This document shows, one piece after another, positions 45,789-54,763 of a stretch of DNA of 64,000 bases. Source of the DNA: CAYOWQ01 sp964407695 (GTDB taxonomy: Bacteria; Planctomycetota; Phycisphaerae; Phycisphaerales; SM1A02); the NCBI GenBank assembly GCA_964407695.1, contig CAYOWQ010000006.1:170462-234461 (forward strand). Direction: 5' to 3'. The translations under genes and the position numbers were made by a program. A model generated the notes under the pieces. That model was not told where the DNA came from and searched no databases. It was given only the letters and a program-made list of their open reading frames with translations. Within the stretch, counting starts at the first letter, position 1, and each line of letters opens with the position of its first letter.

Positions 45789-46970
45789 ATGTCACTCCGT
45801 CCCGACACCATCGCCATTCGCGCCGGCATCTCAGACGATGACCAAAGCGCCCTCGTTTCCCCCATCTATCAGACCACTACATTCGCCCAACACGATGTCG
45901 GCGGAAGTCCGGCGTTTTGCTATTCCCGCACAGGAAACCCTTCGCGAACCACCCTCGAATCCGCCCTCGCCCAGCTCGAAGCAGCGCCACATGCCCTTGC
46001 CTTTTCAAGCGGCATGAGCGCAGTGCACGCCCTGCTTTCATCACTCTCCACCGGTGACCATGTCGTGGCATCGCGCGATCTGTACGGCGGGTGCTTCCGG
46101 CTCTTCACCAAGGTTTTCGCCCGATTCGGCATCACCTTCACACTTGTTGACGCGACCCGCAGCGACCTCGTCCGGTCGGCCCTTCGCCGCGAGACGCGGC
46201 TCATCTGGCTCGAAACGCCTTCGAACCCGCTGCTTCGCCTGACGGACATCGAGGCCTGCACCGAGATTGGGCGACGGCAGGGTATTCGAACCGTTGTCGA
46301 CAACACGTTTGCCACGCCCATCCTGCAACAACCGCTCGACCTTGGGGCGGACATCGTGCTTCACTCCACAACCAAGTACGTCGGCGGCCACTGTGATGTC
46401 CTCGGTGGAGCGCTGATCACCCGCGATCCCCAGATCCATGCGGAGCTCAAGTTCCTGCAGAACGCCTGCGGGGCGGTGCCGGGTCCGCAGGATTGCTTCC
46501 TGCTGCTTCGCGGCATCCGCACGCTGCCGCTCCGCGTGAAACGCCAAACCGAAATCGCCGGCGTCCTTGCTGATCGCCTGCAGTCGATTCGCGGCGTCAG
46601 CACGGTGCATTATCCCGGCCTGCCCTCCCACCCGCAGCATGACTTGGCCTGTCGACAGACGACCGGCCATGGCGCCATCATCAGCATCGAGCTTGCCGAT
46701 GGACTCCCGGCGGTGCAGCGCCTCGTCGAACGATCCACGCTCTGGACACTCGCCGAGAGTCTCGGAGGTGTGAGATCGCTCCTCTGTCACCCCCCCACCA
46801 TGACGCACGCCTCAGTCGATCCCGATGTCCGGAAAGAACTCGGCATTCACGATGGCCTCGTGCGATTGTCCGTCGGGCTCGAAGATCCCGACGATCTGTT
46901 CGAAGACCTTCGCGATGCCATCGCATCCGGTCGCCCCTCAGCTCGCATCGCTGAAGAGGTGGCCGCATGA
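45789..46970 (+). CDS. metB: Cystathionine gamma-synthase-like trans-sulfuration enzyme
   Basis: 393 residues. A PLP-dependent Cys/Met metabolism enzyme: YSRTGNPSRTTLESALAQLE, ASRDLYGG, LETPSNPLLRLTDI, VVDNTFATPILQQPLDLGADIVLHSTTKYVGGHCDV with the PLP lysine in STTKY, and ESLGGVRSLLCHPPTMTHAS near the end. Family members include cystathionine gamma-synthase, gamma-lyase and O-acylhomoserine sulfhydrylase; sequence alone does not separate them. Coupling to hom (ATGA) and the Met-rich leader favour the synthetic, methionine-making role. AGGAG lies seven bases before ATG and is part of the proposed attenuator. Confidence 0.88.
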   Translation: MSLRPDTIAIRAGISDDDQSALVSPIYQTTTFAQHDVGGSPAFCYSRTGNPSRTTLESALAQLEAAPHALAFSSGMSAVHALLSSLSTGDHVVASRDLYGGCFRLFTKVFARFGITFTLVDATRSDLVRSALRRETRLIWLETPSNPLLRLTDIEACTEIGRRQGIRTVVDNTFATPILQQPLDLGADIVLHSTTKYVGGHCDVLGGALITRDPQIHAELKFLQNACGAVPGPQDCFLLLRGIRTLPLRVKRQTEIAGVLADRLQSIRGVSTVHYPGLPSHPQHDLACRQTTGHGAIISIELADGLPAVQRLVERSTLWTLAESLGGVRSLLCHPPTMTHASVDPDVRKELGIHDGLVRLSVGLEDPDDLFEDLRDAIASGRPSARIAEEVAA

Positions 46971-48166
46971 CTCGCGTCGCCATCCTTGGGTGTGGAACAG
47001 TCGGCCGACGGGTGGCCGATCTCCTGATCAATTCGGACTCGGTCCGTGAGCGCCTCGGCCCGATCGAGATCTCCCACATCATGGTTCGAGATGCAAAGAA
47101 GGACCGAGGGTTGCCTCGCTCGCTCTTCACTAGTTCGATTGATGAGTTAATCGATCATGCCCCGGAGGTTGCCATCGAGCTTCTCGGCGGTCTCGATCCC
47201 GCACGGAGCCACATCGAAACGCTTCTTGGCCGCGGCATTCCGGTGGTGACCGCGAACAAATCGGTCATCGCCCGATTCGGCCCGGAGCTTCAGGCCTGTG
47301 CCGCCCAGAATGCCGCCTCGCTGCGCTATGAAGCCTCGGTCTGTGCCGGGCTTCCCATCCTCGCGGCCCTCGAATCCCTTCGCGGCGACCGGGTTCGATC
47401 GATCCGCGGAGTCATCAACGGCTCGTGCAACTTCATTCTGACCCGCATGCGCCGCGACGGGCACTCGCTTGAAGACGCCGTCGAGTTGGCGCGGACGCAC
47501 GGCTTGGTGGAACCCGACCCATCGGCAGATCTCTCGGGACGCGACGCAGCGGAGAAACTCTGCATTCTCGCCGGTCTCATCGGCCGCCGCCTGCATCCTG
47601 ATGACGTCGAGACCATCCCGCTCCAAGCACTCGATCGCGGCGACCTCGTCAAGGCGCGCGAATGGGGCTACGTGATCCGTCATGTCGCCGAATTGGATGA
47701 ACACAGCGCCCGGGTCGGCCCGGTGGTGCTGCCGCTGAAGCATCCCCTGGCGTCTGTGCAGGATGAAAACAACTCGGTCGTCATCGACGCTGAACTGGCC
47801 GGGCCGATCGTGCTGCATGGCCGCGGTGCAGGACCGGACGCCACGGCCAGCGCCATCCTCGGCGACCTGTGTGCGTTGGTCGGTCGCCGCTCGCGACTGA
47901 CAGCGCTGCGCCAGTGGCCGAAGAGACCTGACCAGTCCGATCGTCCCCACTACCTTCGATTCAGGCTCAACGACTCCCTCGGGCCGACCGAGCTCCTGAA
48001 GGGCCTCAAGGCGGGTGGAATCAACGCTGCGCAACTGGAGATTCATCAACGCCGGGCCTCGCTGGTGACCAGCCCCTGCGATTCCGACCGGATCGTCAAA
48101 GCGGTCGCGTCAATCGGGCGGACGGAACATCTCCACATCGCGCCGTGCCTTGACCCGGTGGCCTAG
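46967..48166 (+). CDS. hom: Homoserine dehydrogenase
   Basis: 399 residues. The Rossmann start VAILGCGTVGRRVADLL is followed by VVTANKSVIA, then YEASVCAGLPI and the signature GVINGSCNFILTRM, with PSADLSGRDAAEKLCILAGL. The C-terminal 70 residues (RLNDSLGPTELLKGLKAGGINAAQLEI) look like an ACT-type regulatory domain. It reduces aspartate semialdehyde to homoserine, the precursor shared by Met and Thr. It overlaps metB by four bases (ATGA) and ends three bases from the convergent gene at 48170. Placement behind a Met-rich leader suggests a Met-dedicated copy. Confidence 0.95.
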   Translation: MTRVAILGCGTVGRRVADLLINSDSVRERLGPIEISHIMVRDAKKDRGLPRSLFTSSIDELIDHAPEVAIELLGGLDPARSHIETLLGRGIPVVTANKSVIARFGPELQACAAQNAASLRYEASVCAGLPILAALESLRGDRVRSIRGVINGSCNFILTRMRRDGHSLEDAVELARTHGLVEPDPSADLSGRDAAEKLCILAGLIGRRLHPDDVETIPLQALDRGDLVKAREWGYVIRHVAELDEHSARVGPVVLPLKHPLASVQDENNSVVIDAELAGPIVLHGRGAGPDATASAILGDLCALVGRRSRLTALRQWPKRPDQSDRPHYLRFRLNDSLGPTELLKGLKAGGINAAQLEIHQRRASLVTSPCDSDRIVKAVASIGRTEHLHIAPCLDPVA

Positions 48167-48169
48167 GTC

Positions 48170-48844
48170 TCAGGCCGGCTCCTTCGGCGGATTGATGTCA
48201 TAGGCCACTTTGAGCCAGCCCTTGACGGTGGCGTCGATGTCCTTCAGAGACTCGATGCCGATTCGATGGGTGATGCGGTCCTTCTTCTTCAGGCCGCCCG
48301 TGTCCACAAGGCGGTGGCTTTTCAGCCCTTTCGCCACCGGTTTCTCGCCCTTCATGGCGGGTTTCAGCGCAAGCCCCAGATCGACCCTCGTTCGCGTCGT
48401 GGGCTTGAGCTGCGCGAACACATGCTGGCGATAGAGCGGCACGATGGTCTGGCAGGGACAGGCCCGGACGTCCTTCCCGAGCGACAGACCGAGGTCCAGC
48501 AGGGCGTCATAGATCGGCTTGAGGGTTGCCTTGGGGCCGGAAAACATCTTGTCGACATAGCCCTCAGCGTTGGCGAGATAGACCTCGGGATCCTCTTCCG
48601 CAAGACCCATCTCTCCGCCAAACGCGCGCTCCGCCATCCACCATGCGGTATTCGCGCCGATTCCATGCTCGACCTTGAGCCACGCTCGGCACGACTTCTC
48701 GTCCTTCGGACCCTTGGTGCGAATGAATGTCATCCACTGATCGATATCGCGGCCGGTCTTCACCTTCAGTGTCTCAATCCACTTCTGAACCATGGCCACA
48801 CCGGGATGCACACTGTAGCGTGACGGTCGTTTTCGCTTTGCCAT
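48170..48844 (-). CDS. DUF4287/DUF5655-like protein
   Basis: 224 residues from ATG at 48844, AGGAGA six bases upstream. The N-terminal part MVQKWIETLKVKTGRDIDQWMTFIRTKGPKDEKSCRAWLKVEHGIGANTAWWMAERAFG resembles DUF4287. The second part MFSGPKATLKPIYDALLDLGLSLGKDVRACPCQTIVPLYRQHVFAQLKPTTRTRVDLGLAL resembles DUF5655, a small domain seen in predicted DNA-transaction or restriction-linked proteins. The call rests on recall of the families. It is last in a five-gene minus-strand tandem. Confidence 0.7.
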   Translation of the reverse strand: MAKRKRPSRYSVHPGVAMVQKWIETLKVKTGRDIDQWMTFIRTKGPKDEKSCRAWLKVEHGIGANTAWWMAERAFGGEMGLAEEDPEVYLANAEGYVDKMFSGPKATLKPIYDALLDLGLSLGKDVRACPCQTIVPLYRQHVFAQLKPTTRTRVDLGLALKPAMKGEKPVAKGLKSHRLVDTGGLKKKDRITHRIGIESLKDIDATVKGWLKVAYDINPPKEPA

Positions 48845-48851
48845 GACTCTC

Positions 48852-51848
48852 CTAGGGGTCCTTCCGACGGAATTGTTCCTGCGCCCGCCGCTTGGCATCG
48901 AGCAGACTCGATCGTACGGAATCGACCTCTGATGTCGTTGACGGCGGAGCGGCCGGTTCCGCGGATCGTTCCTCCTTCGTCGGTGCTCGACCTTGCAGCG
49001 CTGCAAGCCCTTCGGCAACCCGACTCGGATCCGGCTTGCTCTCGGAAGATTGGCCGGCCCAATGCACCTTCACGGTTTCGGTTTCCACGGCCGACGTCGG
49101 CACGACCCGGCGACGCGTCACCGTGGCCACGGCACCCGTCACCTCAAATGCCGTTCGAGGGGCTTCCCGACGCCACGCTCGACGCATCCACGACCAGATT
49201 CCCGAACCGCTCCATGCCAACCTGCGGGCAGCAACGTCGAACAGGAAGAGCGACAGCACCAGCCAGATGAGCCACCGCCACGCAGGAAGAACCCAGGTCG
49301 TCGTTGGCAGACTGCTTCGGTCAAACACATTCGATTCTCGAGGATCGACGAGCGAGATTACGCGGCCGCCGGTTCTCGCGGCAATGTCCTCAAGGAGCGA
49401 GGGGTTCGACTGAAGTCGCCGATACTCGTCGCCCGAAGAGACTGTCACCGCCCCGATCATGGGCGACACCGGCCGCCCGGCTCGATACGGCTTGACCGCC
49501 ACGATCCAGTTCCCGGGCGAATCCGCCTGCAGTCTGGCTTCAAACGTGCCAGGCCCCGACTGGTGCAGGCGCACCGTTTCCTTGCGGCCGTCTGGGTCGT
49601 AGACGTCCGCGGTCATCGATACGCCCAGTGCCTCATCGGGATTGGCAGTGGCTCGGATCAGCATCGCGTCCTCGTCAGTCTGCACGGCCAGATCGAATCG
49701 CCCGCCGAGGCGCGGGCGAATGGCCCATTGCGCCACACCCACCCAGAACAATGCCTCGTCACTCCAGCCCGCCCAGTCCCGGCCCCAGGGCCCATCGACG
49801 TCCGAGGTGAACGCAGCGACGCGCCCCAGACCCGCCTGCCAATGAGCAAAGACCGGCTCGCCTTCCGGACCGACGAGATCGATCGAAGCCGTCGGCTCTG
49901 CTCGAGGAGCGGTGAGGACGATGCCGTGCAGCGGCGGCGCCTTGGCCAACGGCGCGAGAAAGGGCTCCGCGCCGGAAACGAGTTGAGGTGTAAACGTGCG
50001 TTCACGGATCAACGGTTGATTCACGACGCGAACGGAGTCCACTAACACGCGAGGAAGAAGCCTCGGGTCGCGCACGGAGAAGAATCGCCCGTTGGCCTGC
50101 GACGCGATGGCCGATAGGAGCGGCTCATCAACATCGTCACCAACGCCGATGGTGGTCACGGTGATTCCAGCCGCAATCGCCCGCTGCAATTCTCCTTCAA
50201 TCTCTCCGCGATCCGATCGTCCGTCGGTGAGGATAACCATGTGGCGGTTCTCCACCTGGGCGGGTACCTGCTGGAGCAGGTTCAATCCAAGCCGCATTCC
50301 GTCGCCGATGTTCGTGCCGCCCTCGGGCCTGATTCCTCGGACCAGGTCGGCGATCGGCTTGGGGTCCTCGTTGAGTTGAATCGGCACGACCACCGAGCCC
50401 GCAAAGTCGAAGGCCACAACGCCGACGTAGCTCTGCTGACGCAGCGACTCGATCGCGAGAGCGGCCGCCTCATTGGCAATCTGTTGCTGGGTGGCCCGCG
50501 CCCCGGCGACGTCAAAGTCCATCGAGCCTGACTTGTCGAGAACAAGGACCAGCGCCGACGTTGGAAGCCGCAATTCTTTGGGAACATCCAGCGCCACAGG
50601 AAGCACCTTTTCGATGGCGGTTCCCTTCCACCCACCGACGCCGAAGGAATGGTCGCCGCCGGTCATGAGCAGGCCCACACCGTGCTCCTCCACCGCGGTA
50701 GCCAGCAGGTCGCGTGCGGGGGGGTCGAATTCCGCCGCGTCGACATTATCCAGGACCACCAGGTCATGAGCCTGGATGGTGAGCAGGTCGCGTGGGAAGG
50801 CGCTGGGCGAGATGGTCTGCGTGGAGATCTCAGCCGCTCGGAGTGATGCGGCGAGCACACCATCTCCTTCCGCGTTGCGCACAATCAGCACATGGCCTCG
50901 GCCTGGCGATATGACCACCGCCTCTCCAGAATCGTTCTCCTTCAATGAGTCGTCGGAGGCTGTCTCCGGCTCAAACAGAACCTTTAGCCGCGAGACCGGC
51001 CGATCCGCCATCTGGAAGGAAATGGTCTTCACACTCAAACCGGCCGGAAGATCGACGGGTGACGATGTTGCGACAGACGTCGGATCCAAGTCAACAATTG
51101 CACCATCCACCTGCAACGAGAGCCGCCCTCGCGCCGGCCCTGTGCTCCGCAGCACGACTCGCACCGGAACCAGCTGGCCCGGATCGGCCGTTGTGGGCGC
51201 TTCGATCCGGACGACCTGCACATCGCCCGGCATCGCGTAGTCAATCACGCCGACATCGATCGGGACCCCACCCGCCACGGCGGCGGCATCACGGGCATCG
51301 CCCAGGGTTTCGACGCCATCGCTGATGAGAAGCAATCGGCCGGCCGTGTCGGGCGGAAGCATGGCGCGACCAAGGCGAATCGCCGCGGCAATGTTGGTGC
51401 CCTCGCGCACCGAGACGTCAATCTGATCATCACTCTCGGCGGTTGTCGGAGCGCTGATAGCGGTGGCCCGGCCGTCAAAGACAATGACGCCGAGCCGATC
51501 ATCAGGCGGACGAGTCTTGGCAACCTCTCGAACCCAGTTGCGCAGGTACTCAATGGTGCTTCGAGCCTGAATGGCATCTGAATTCAGTTGCTCGGGAAGG
51601 TCGGCGAGCCTTCGAACGCTGCCGCTCACATCGATGATCGCCATGACACTGATGCGATGATGACTCTGCTGCCAGGCTGCCCCGGCGAGTGCGAGGATCG
51701 CGGCCGCAAAGACCAGCAGGCGAATCGAAATGGCTGCGGCTCGACGCAGCGAATCGTCATGTCGAAGCCTGATCCACCCCAAGACAAGCAAAAGCAACGC
51801 CGGAAACAGGAGCGCCAGGATCCAGACGTGTTCGACGAAGACTCTCAC
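48852..51848 (-). CDS. Membrane protein with two VWA domains and glutamine-amidotransferase-like region
   Basis: 998 residues, GTG start at 51848. Two N-terminal helices (about 8-25, 40-58) precede a first VWA-like domain with the MIDAS DVSGS (about 74-78) and a class I amidotransferase-like fold (LIVRNAEGDGVL...). A second VWA domain has VLVLDKSGSMDFD and ILTDGRSDRGEIEG. A late helix (TTWVLPAWRWLIWLVLSLFLF) is followed by an 80-residue charged tail. BatA/BatB-like proteins usually work with a MoxR ATPase and a DUF58 protein; neither is adjacent. GTGA overlap with the upstream gene shows coupling. Confidence 0.85.
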   Translation of the reverse strand: MRVFVEHVWILALLFPALLLLVLGWIRLRHDDSLRRAAAISIRLLVFAAAILALAGAAWQQSHHRISVMAIIDVSGSVRRLADLPEQLNSDAIQARSTIEYLRNWVREVAKTRPPDDRLGVIVFDGRATAISAPTTAESDDQIDVSVREGTNIAAAIRLGRAMLPPDTAGRLLLISDGVETLGDARDAAAVAGGVPIDVGVIDYAMPGDVQVVRIEAPTTADPGQLVPVRVVLRSTGPARGRLSLQVDGAIVDLDPTSVATSSPVDLPAGLSVKTISFQMADRPVSRLKVLFEPETASDDSLKENDSGEAVVISPGRGHVLIVRNAEGDGVLAASLRAAEISTQTISPSAFPRDLLTIQAHDLVVLDNVDAAEFDPPARDLLATAVEEHGVGLLMTGGDHSFGVGGWKGTAIEKVLPVALDVPKELRLPTSALVLVLDKSGSMDFDVAGARATQQQIANEAAALAIESLRQQSYVGVVAFDFAGSVVVPIQLNEDPKPIADLVRGIRPEGGTNIGDGMRLGLNLLQQVPAQVENRHMVILTDGRSDRGEIEGELQRAIAAGITVTTIGVGDDVDEPLLSAIASQANGRFFSVRDPRLLPRVLVDSVRVVNQPLIRERTFTPQLVSGAEPFLAPLAKAPPLHGIVLTAPRAEPTASIDLVGPEGEPVFAHWQAGLGRVAAFTSDVDGPWGRDWAGWSDEALFWVGVAQWAIRPRLGGRFDLAVQTDEDAMLIRATANPDEALGVSMTADVYDPDGRKETVRLHQSGPGTFEARLQADSPGNWIVAVKPYRAGRPVSPMIGAVTVSSGDEYRRLQSNPSLLEDIAARTGGRVISLVDPRESNVFDRSSLPTTTWVLPAWRWLIWLVLSLFLFDVAARRLAWSGSGIWSWMRRAWRREAPRTAFEVTGAVATVTRRRVVPTSAVETETVKVHWAGQSSESKPDPSRVAEGLAALQGRAPTKEERSAEPAAPPSTTSEVDSVRSSLLDAKRRAQEQFRRKDP

Positions 51849-54136
51849 GGACCGCTCTGTGCAGGGGCCGGAGATGTGCCTTCACCGAGTCGCTTGAAAT
51901 AATCCCGCAGCGCTCGGTGGTATCGTCGAGAGACCTTCTCCTCACTGAGCGCCTGCTCCGCTGCGCGAGTGGCCTGATGCAAGACGGCGGGCGGCGGCAC
52001 GGCGGTACCGCCGAATTCCGGCGCCGACTCGTCGCTTAGCCACTTGGCGATGGTCACATCGCCGGGGTCTTCGGGGTCATCAAGCCGAATTGGGGAAGAT
52101 GAGGAGTCCAGCGGAGACGCTGGTTCAGATCGAATCTCGTCTCGTTGCGTTCCCCATTCGCGCCCGCCCTGATTTCGACGATCCCGAAGAGCCTTGGCGA
52201 GTTGCTGTTGAAGCTCGCGGCGATCTTCGGGCGTCATCTTCTCATACGCCTTCCTGGCCGCGTCGGTGATTCTCTCCGCCTGCTCGCGCTGTCGGCCGGC
52301 AGCCTGCTTCGTTTGCTCAAGTTTCTCAAGAGCACGTTTCAGTTGGTCGACCTTGGAGCCTGGACGGGAGGGCGATTTTTCGTGAGCCGGCGGCGCGTTT
52401 TCATCGGGCGACTCCGTCTCCGGCGCACTCTCGCCGGTTGGAGTCGCGTTGTCCGAAGGATCGACCGGGCCGTCGCGTTCGCCCTTGGGCGCTGGATCGC
52501 GTATCCGGCGCTCCTCTGCGGTTCCGTTGCGCGGGTCCTTCGAATCCTTCGGGGGTTGCGACTGCTCACGCTCTGCATTCGGGTCATCTGTCGAACGCTG
52601 GGGCCTTGCTACCGGCTCGGTACCCGTTCCCGGTTTCTGAGTTTCCGACCCTGAGCCCTTATCCCCACCTGCCTCGGTCGGAGATTTCGCTGAATCGTCA
52701 GACGGTTTCGACTGACCGCCGCGGTCTTCCTGATTCTGCTCGCTGCGAGAGGATTGAGTCGTTGGTTGGGTCGGTGACGGTCTCGTCGTCGGAGACTGGT
52801 CTCGTTCCGACCTGTTTCCCGATTCAGCCTGGTCCTGCTGAGCGGGATTTGCAGCGTCTTGTGAATGATCCGTTTTGGAAGACGGCGCCGGCTGCGGCGC
52901 ATCATTCGGCCGCGATGCGGGCTCGGCGGGCGAGTCCTGTGCCCTGCGCTCAAGCTCTTGGGCCGCTTCATTCATCGACTCGGAGAGTTCCTTCGCCATT
53001 GATTCGACTTGATCGTTCTGTTGTTCGCTTTGATCCAATCGATCAAGCGCGTCTTTCAACGACTCCGCCGCGTCTGCTCCCTGTGAATCCAGGATTCGCT
53101 GCAGCTCGTCTGATCGAGTCTGCTCGTTGAGCAGTCGTTCGATCTCCTCTTGAGTAAATCCCGAGTTTCGGAGTTGCTCATCAAGTGCGGTTCGTGGGGT
53201 TAAGACCGAATCTGGATCGGAATCGAGGTTGGATCGGGCATCGTCAATCGCCTCGGCGGCCCGGGCCGGATCGCGCGATGCCAGATCCTCCATGATTCGT
53301 GCGGCATCGCCATACCGTCCTGAAGAGAGTGCCCTCTGAAAATCCTGATGGCTCAATGGCGTATCAGGAGGAGTGGGACCATCAAATTTTGACGCCAGCT
53401 CGTCAAGGACCGCTTCATGAGATTCGGCACTCCTGGCCATCTCCTGTGCGGCGGCTTCGATCTTGGCCGCGGTTTGTTGAACAGCCTGAGGGTCAGATTG
53501 TTCGGCCATTAGCGCTGCGAGATCGTCGATCCTTTCGAGCGCATCCAGAGGCTCATCGCGTGGCAAATCCGCTTCAGGAGGGATGGCGGCCTGCTTGATC
53601 GCGTTGGCTGCTTCGACAGCCGCATCGGCCGCAACGTGTTTCGGTTGATCGGCAGTCTCCGGACGGGACGGGAGATATTGGTGCAACAGCCATGCAAGAA
53701 CAAGCCCAACGGGAATCAGAATGAACGTTGGTGAAACCCGAATCGGCACCACGGAAGATGATGTGATTCCACCGATGGCTCGGTCCGCATCGGAGCGAAC
53801 GAATTCCCGGAATGCCTGATCGTGCCGATCCGAATTCAGTTGCAGAGCTGACGCGGCACGGTCGCGCAGACTGAAGCGTCGATCAATGAATCGAGCCAAT
53901 TCGACCCGAGTCGGCACCCGCCACGATCCAAGAGCCGCACCGATCAGGAACCCGGCGGGAAGCAGGAGGATCGACCAGACCGGAGCGTTGGTTACCCCCC
54001 ACCATTTCCACCCGGCTGCAACCACAACGACGCCCGCCGTGGCGATCATGGCGCCCCAGAGGCCGCCATTCAACGCGGCATTGACTCTGGCACGTCGTCG
54101 AACCCGGCGAACAAGGTCGGTAACAGAGTGCATCAT
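51845..54136 (-). CDS. Large, highly charged membrane protein, function unknown
   Basis: 763 residues. Two helices at about 24-42 and 53-73 and a third at about 137-153 (FILIPVGLVLAWLLHQ) anchor the N-terminus. The region 200-390 is acidic and helical, possibly coiled coil (DALERIDDLAALMAEQSDPQ...). About residues 400-620 are almost pure Ser/Pro/Glu/Asp/Lys/Gln low complexity. The C-terminal 100 residues are Arg/Glu/Gln-rich helix, then GTAVPPPAVLHQATRAAEQALSEEKVSRRYHRALRDYFKRL. Such proteins precede VWA genes in planctomycete clusters. Overlap with the VWA gene is GTGA. Confidence 0.72.
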   Translation of the reverse strand: MMHSVTDLVRRVRRRARVNAALNGGLWGAMIATAGVVVVAAGWKWWGVTNAPVWSILLLPAGFLIGAALGSWRVPTRVELARFIDRRFSLRDRAASALQLNSDRHDQAFREFVRSDADRAIGGITSSSVVPIRVSPTFILIPVGLVLAWLLHQYLPSRPETADQPKHVAADAAVEAANAIKQAAIPPEADLPRDEPLDALERIDDLAALMAEQSDPQAVQQTAAKIEAAAQEMARSAESHEAVLDELASKFDGPTPPDTPLSHQDFQRALSSGRYGDAARIMEDLASRDPARAAEAIDDARSNLDSDPDSVLTPRTALDEQLRNSGFTQEEIERLLNEQTRSDELQRILDSQGADAAESLKDALDRLDQSEQQNDQVESMAKELSESMNEAAQELERRAQDSPAEPASRPNDAPQPAPSSKTDHSQDAANPAQQDQAESGNRSERDQSPTTRPSPTQPTTQSSRSEQNQEDRGGQSKPSDDSAKSPTEAGGDKGSGSETQKPGTGTEPVARPQRSTDDPNAEREQSQPPKDSKDPRNGTAEERRIRDPAPKGERDGPVDPSDNATPTGESAPETESPDENAPPAHEKSPSRPGSKVDQLKRALEKLEQTKQAAGRQREQAERITDAARKAYEKMTPEDRRELQQQLAKALRDRRNQGGREWGTQRDEIRSEPASPLDSSSSPIRLDDPEDPGDVTIAKWLSDESAPEFGGTAVPPPAVLHQATRAAEQALSEEKVSRRYHRALRDYFKRLGEGTSPAPAQSGP

Positions 54137-54172
54137 TGTATTGAAGGGTTGATCAGGCCCGATCTCCAGCGG

Positions 54173-54763
54173 CTAGGGAAGGCGCATTGTGATTCGTCGT
54201 TCGGCTCCAAGCTTGCGCTGACGAATCGGATCCTGAAGATCAACCCGGACCAGAACTTCGTCCCCCGATGAGACTGAGTCGACGGGGAGGTGCGCAACGT
54301 AGTGAGTTCCAAGGAAGCTTGACCGATAGGACTCCCCCACTTCCGTTGATGAAAGAGTGACCAGTCCCAGGGTTTGCGATGGCGAGCCGCCCTGCAGCAG
54401 CACGGCCGTCGCCCCAAGGCCCCCCACAATCTGAGTGAACCTGCCCCGACCATCCTCGGGCACGACATAGATCACGAGGTGATCGATGGTGCCATCGCCG
54501 TCGGAATCTTCTGCACCGCTGAGTTGGTCGATCCGCAGGCGCTCCACGACGGGAATTTGTGAAAGGACTTCACTATCGCTGAGCCCGGCCGCGGCCAGTT
54601 TGAGTTGATCTTGAAGCTCCTGATTGCGACTTTCAAGCTGTTGAACCTGTTCTCTTAGCGAGGCGACTTCATCACGGGTGGCGTCCTGTCTGGTCGGCAC
54701 AAGAATTCTCGCGGAACCACACCCCGACAACAGGACGGCCATTGCGAGAAACACTCGAGTCAT
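54173..54763 (-). CDS. Coiled-coil lipoprotein with EF-hand-like calcium loop
   Basis: 196 residues. The lipobox LLSGC (Cys15) follows a hydrophobic signal, so a lipoprotein. A coiled-coil segment DEVASLREQVQQLESRNQELQDQLKLA is next. Then LSGAEDSDGDGTIDHLVIYVVPEDGRGR contains a DxDxDG-type calcium loop as in thrombospondin type-3 repeats, leading into a beta-rich C-terminal domain. Its ATG overlaps the kinase stop by one base (TAATG), so it is coupled to the histidine kinase. Confidence 0.8.
   Translation of the reverse strand: MTRVFLAMAVLLSGCGSARILVPTRQDATRDEVASLREQVQQLESRNQELQDQLKLAAAGLSDSEVLSQIPVVERLRIDQLSGAEDSDGDGTIDHLVIYVVPEDGRGRFTQIVGGLGATAVLLQGGSPSQTLGLVTLSSTEVGESYRSSFLGTHYVAHLPVDSVSSGDEVLVRVDLQDPIRQRKLGAERRITMRLP

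Noticed and set aside
52145..53130. Plus-strand open frames opposite the charged membrane protein gene
   Set aside because: They are mirrors of low-complexity Ser/Pro/Glu codons and carry no motif; the minus strand is coupled to the VWA gene by GTGA.
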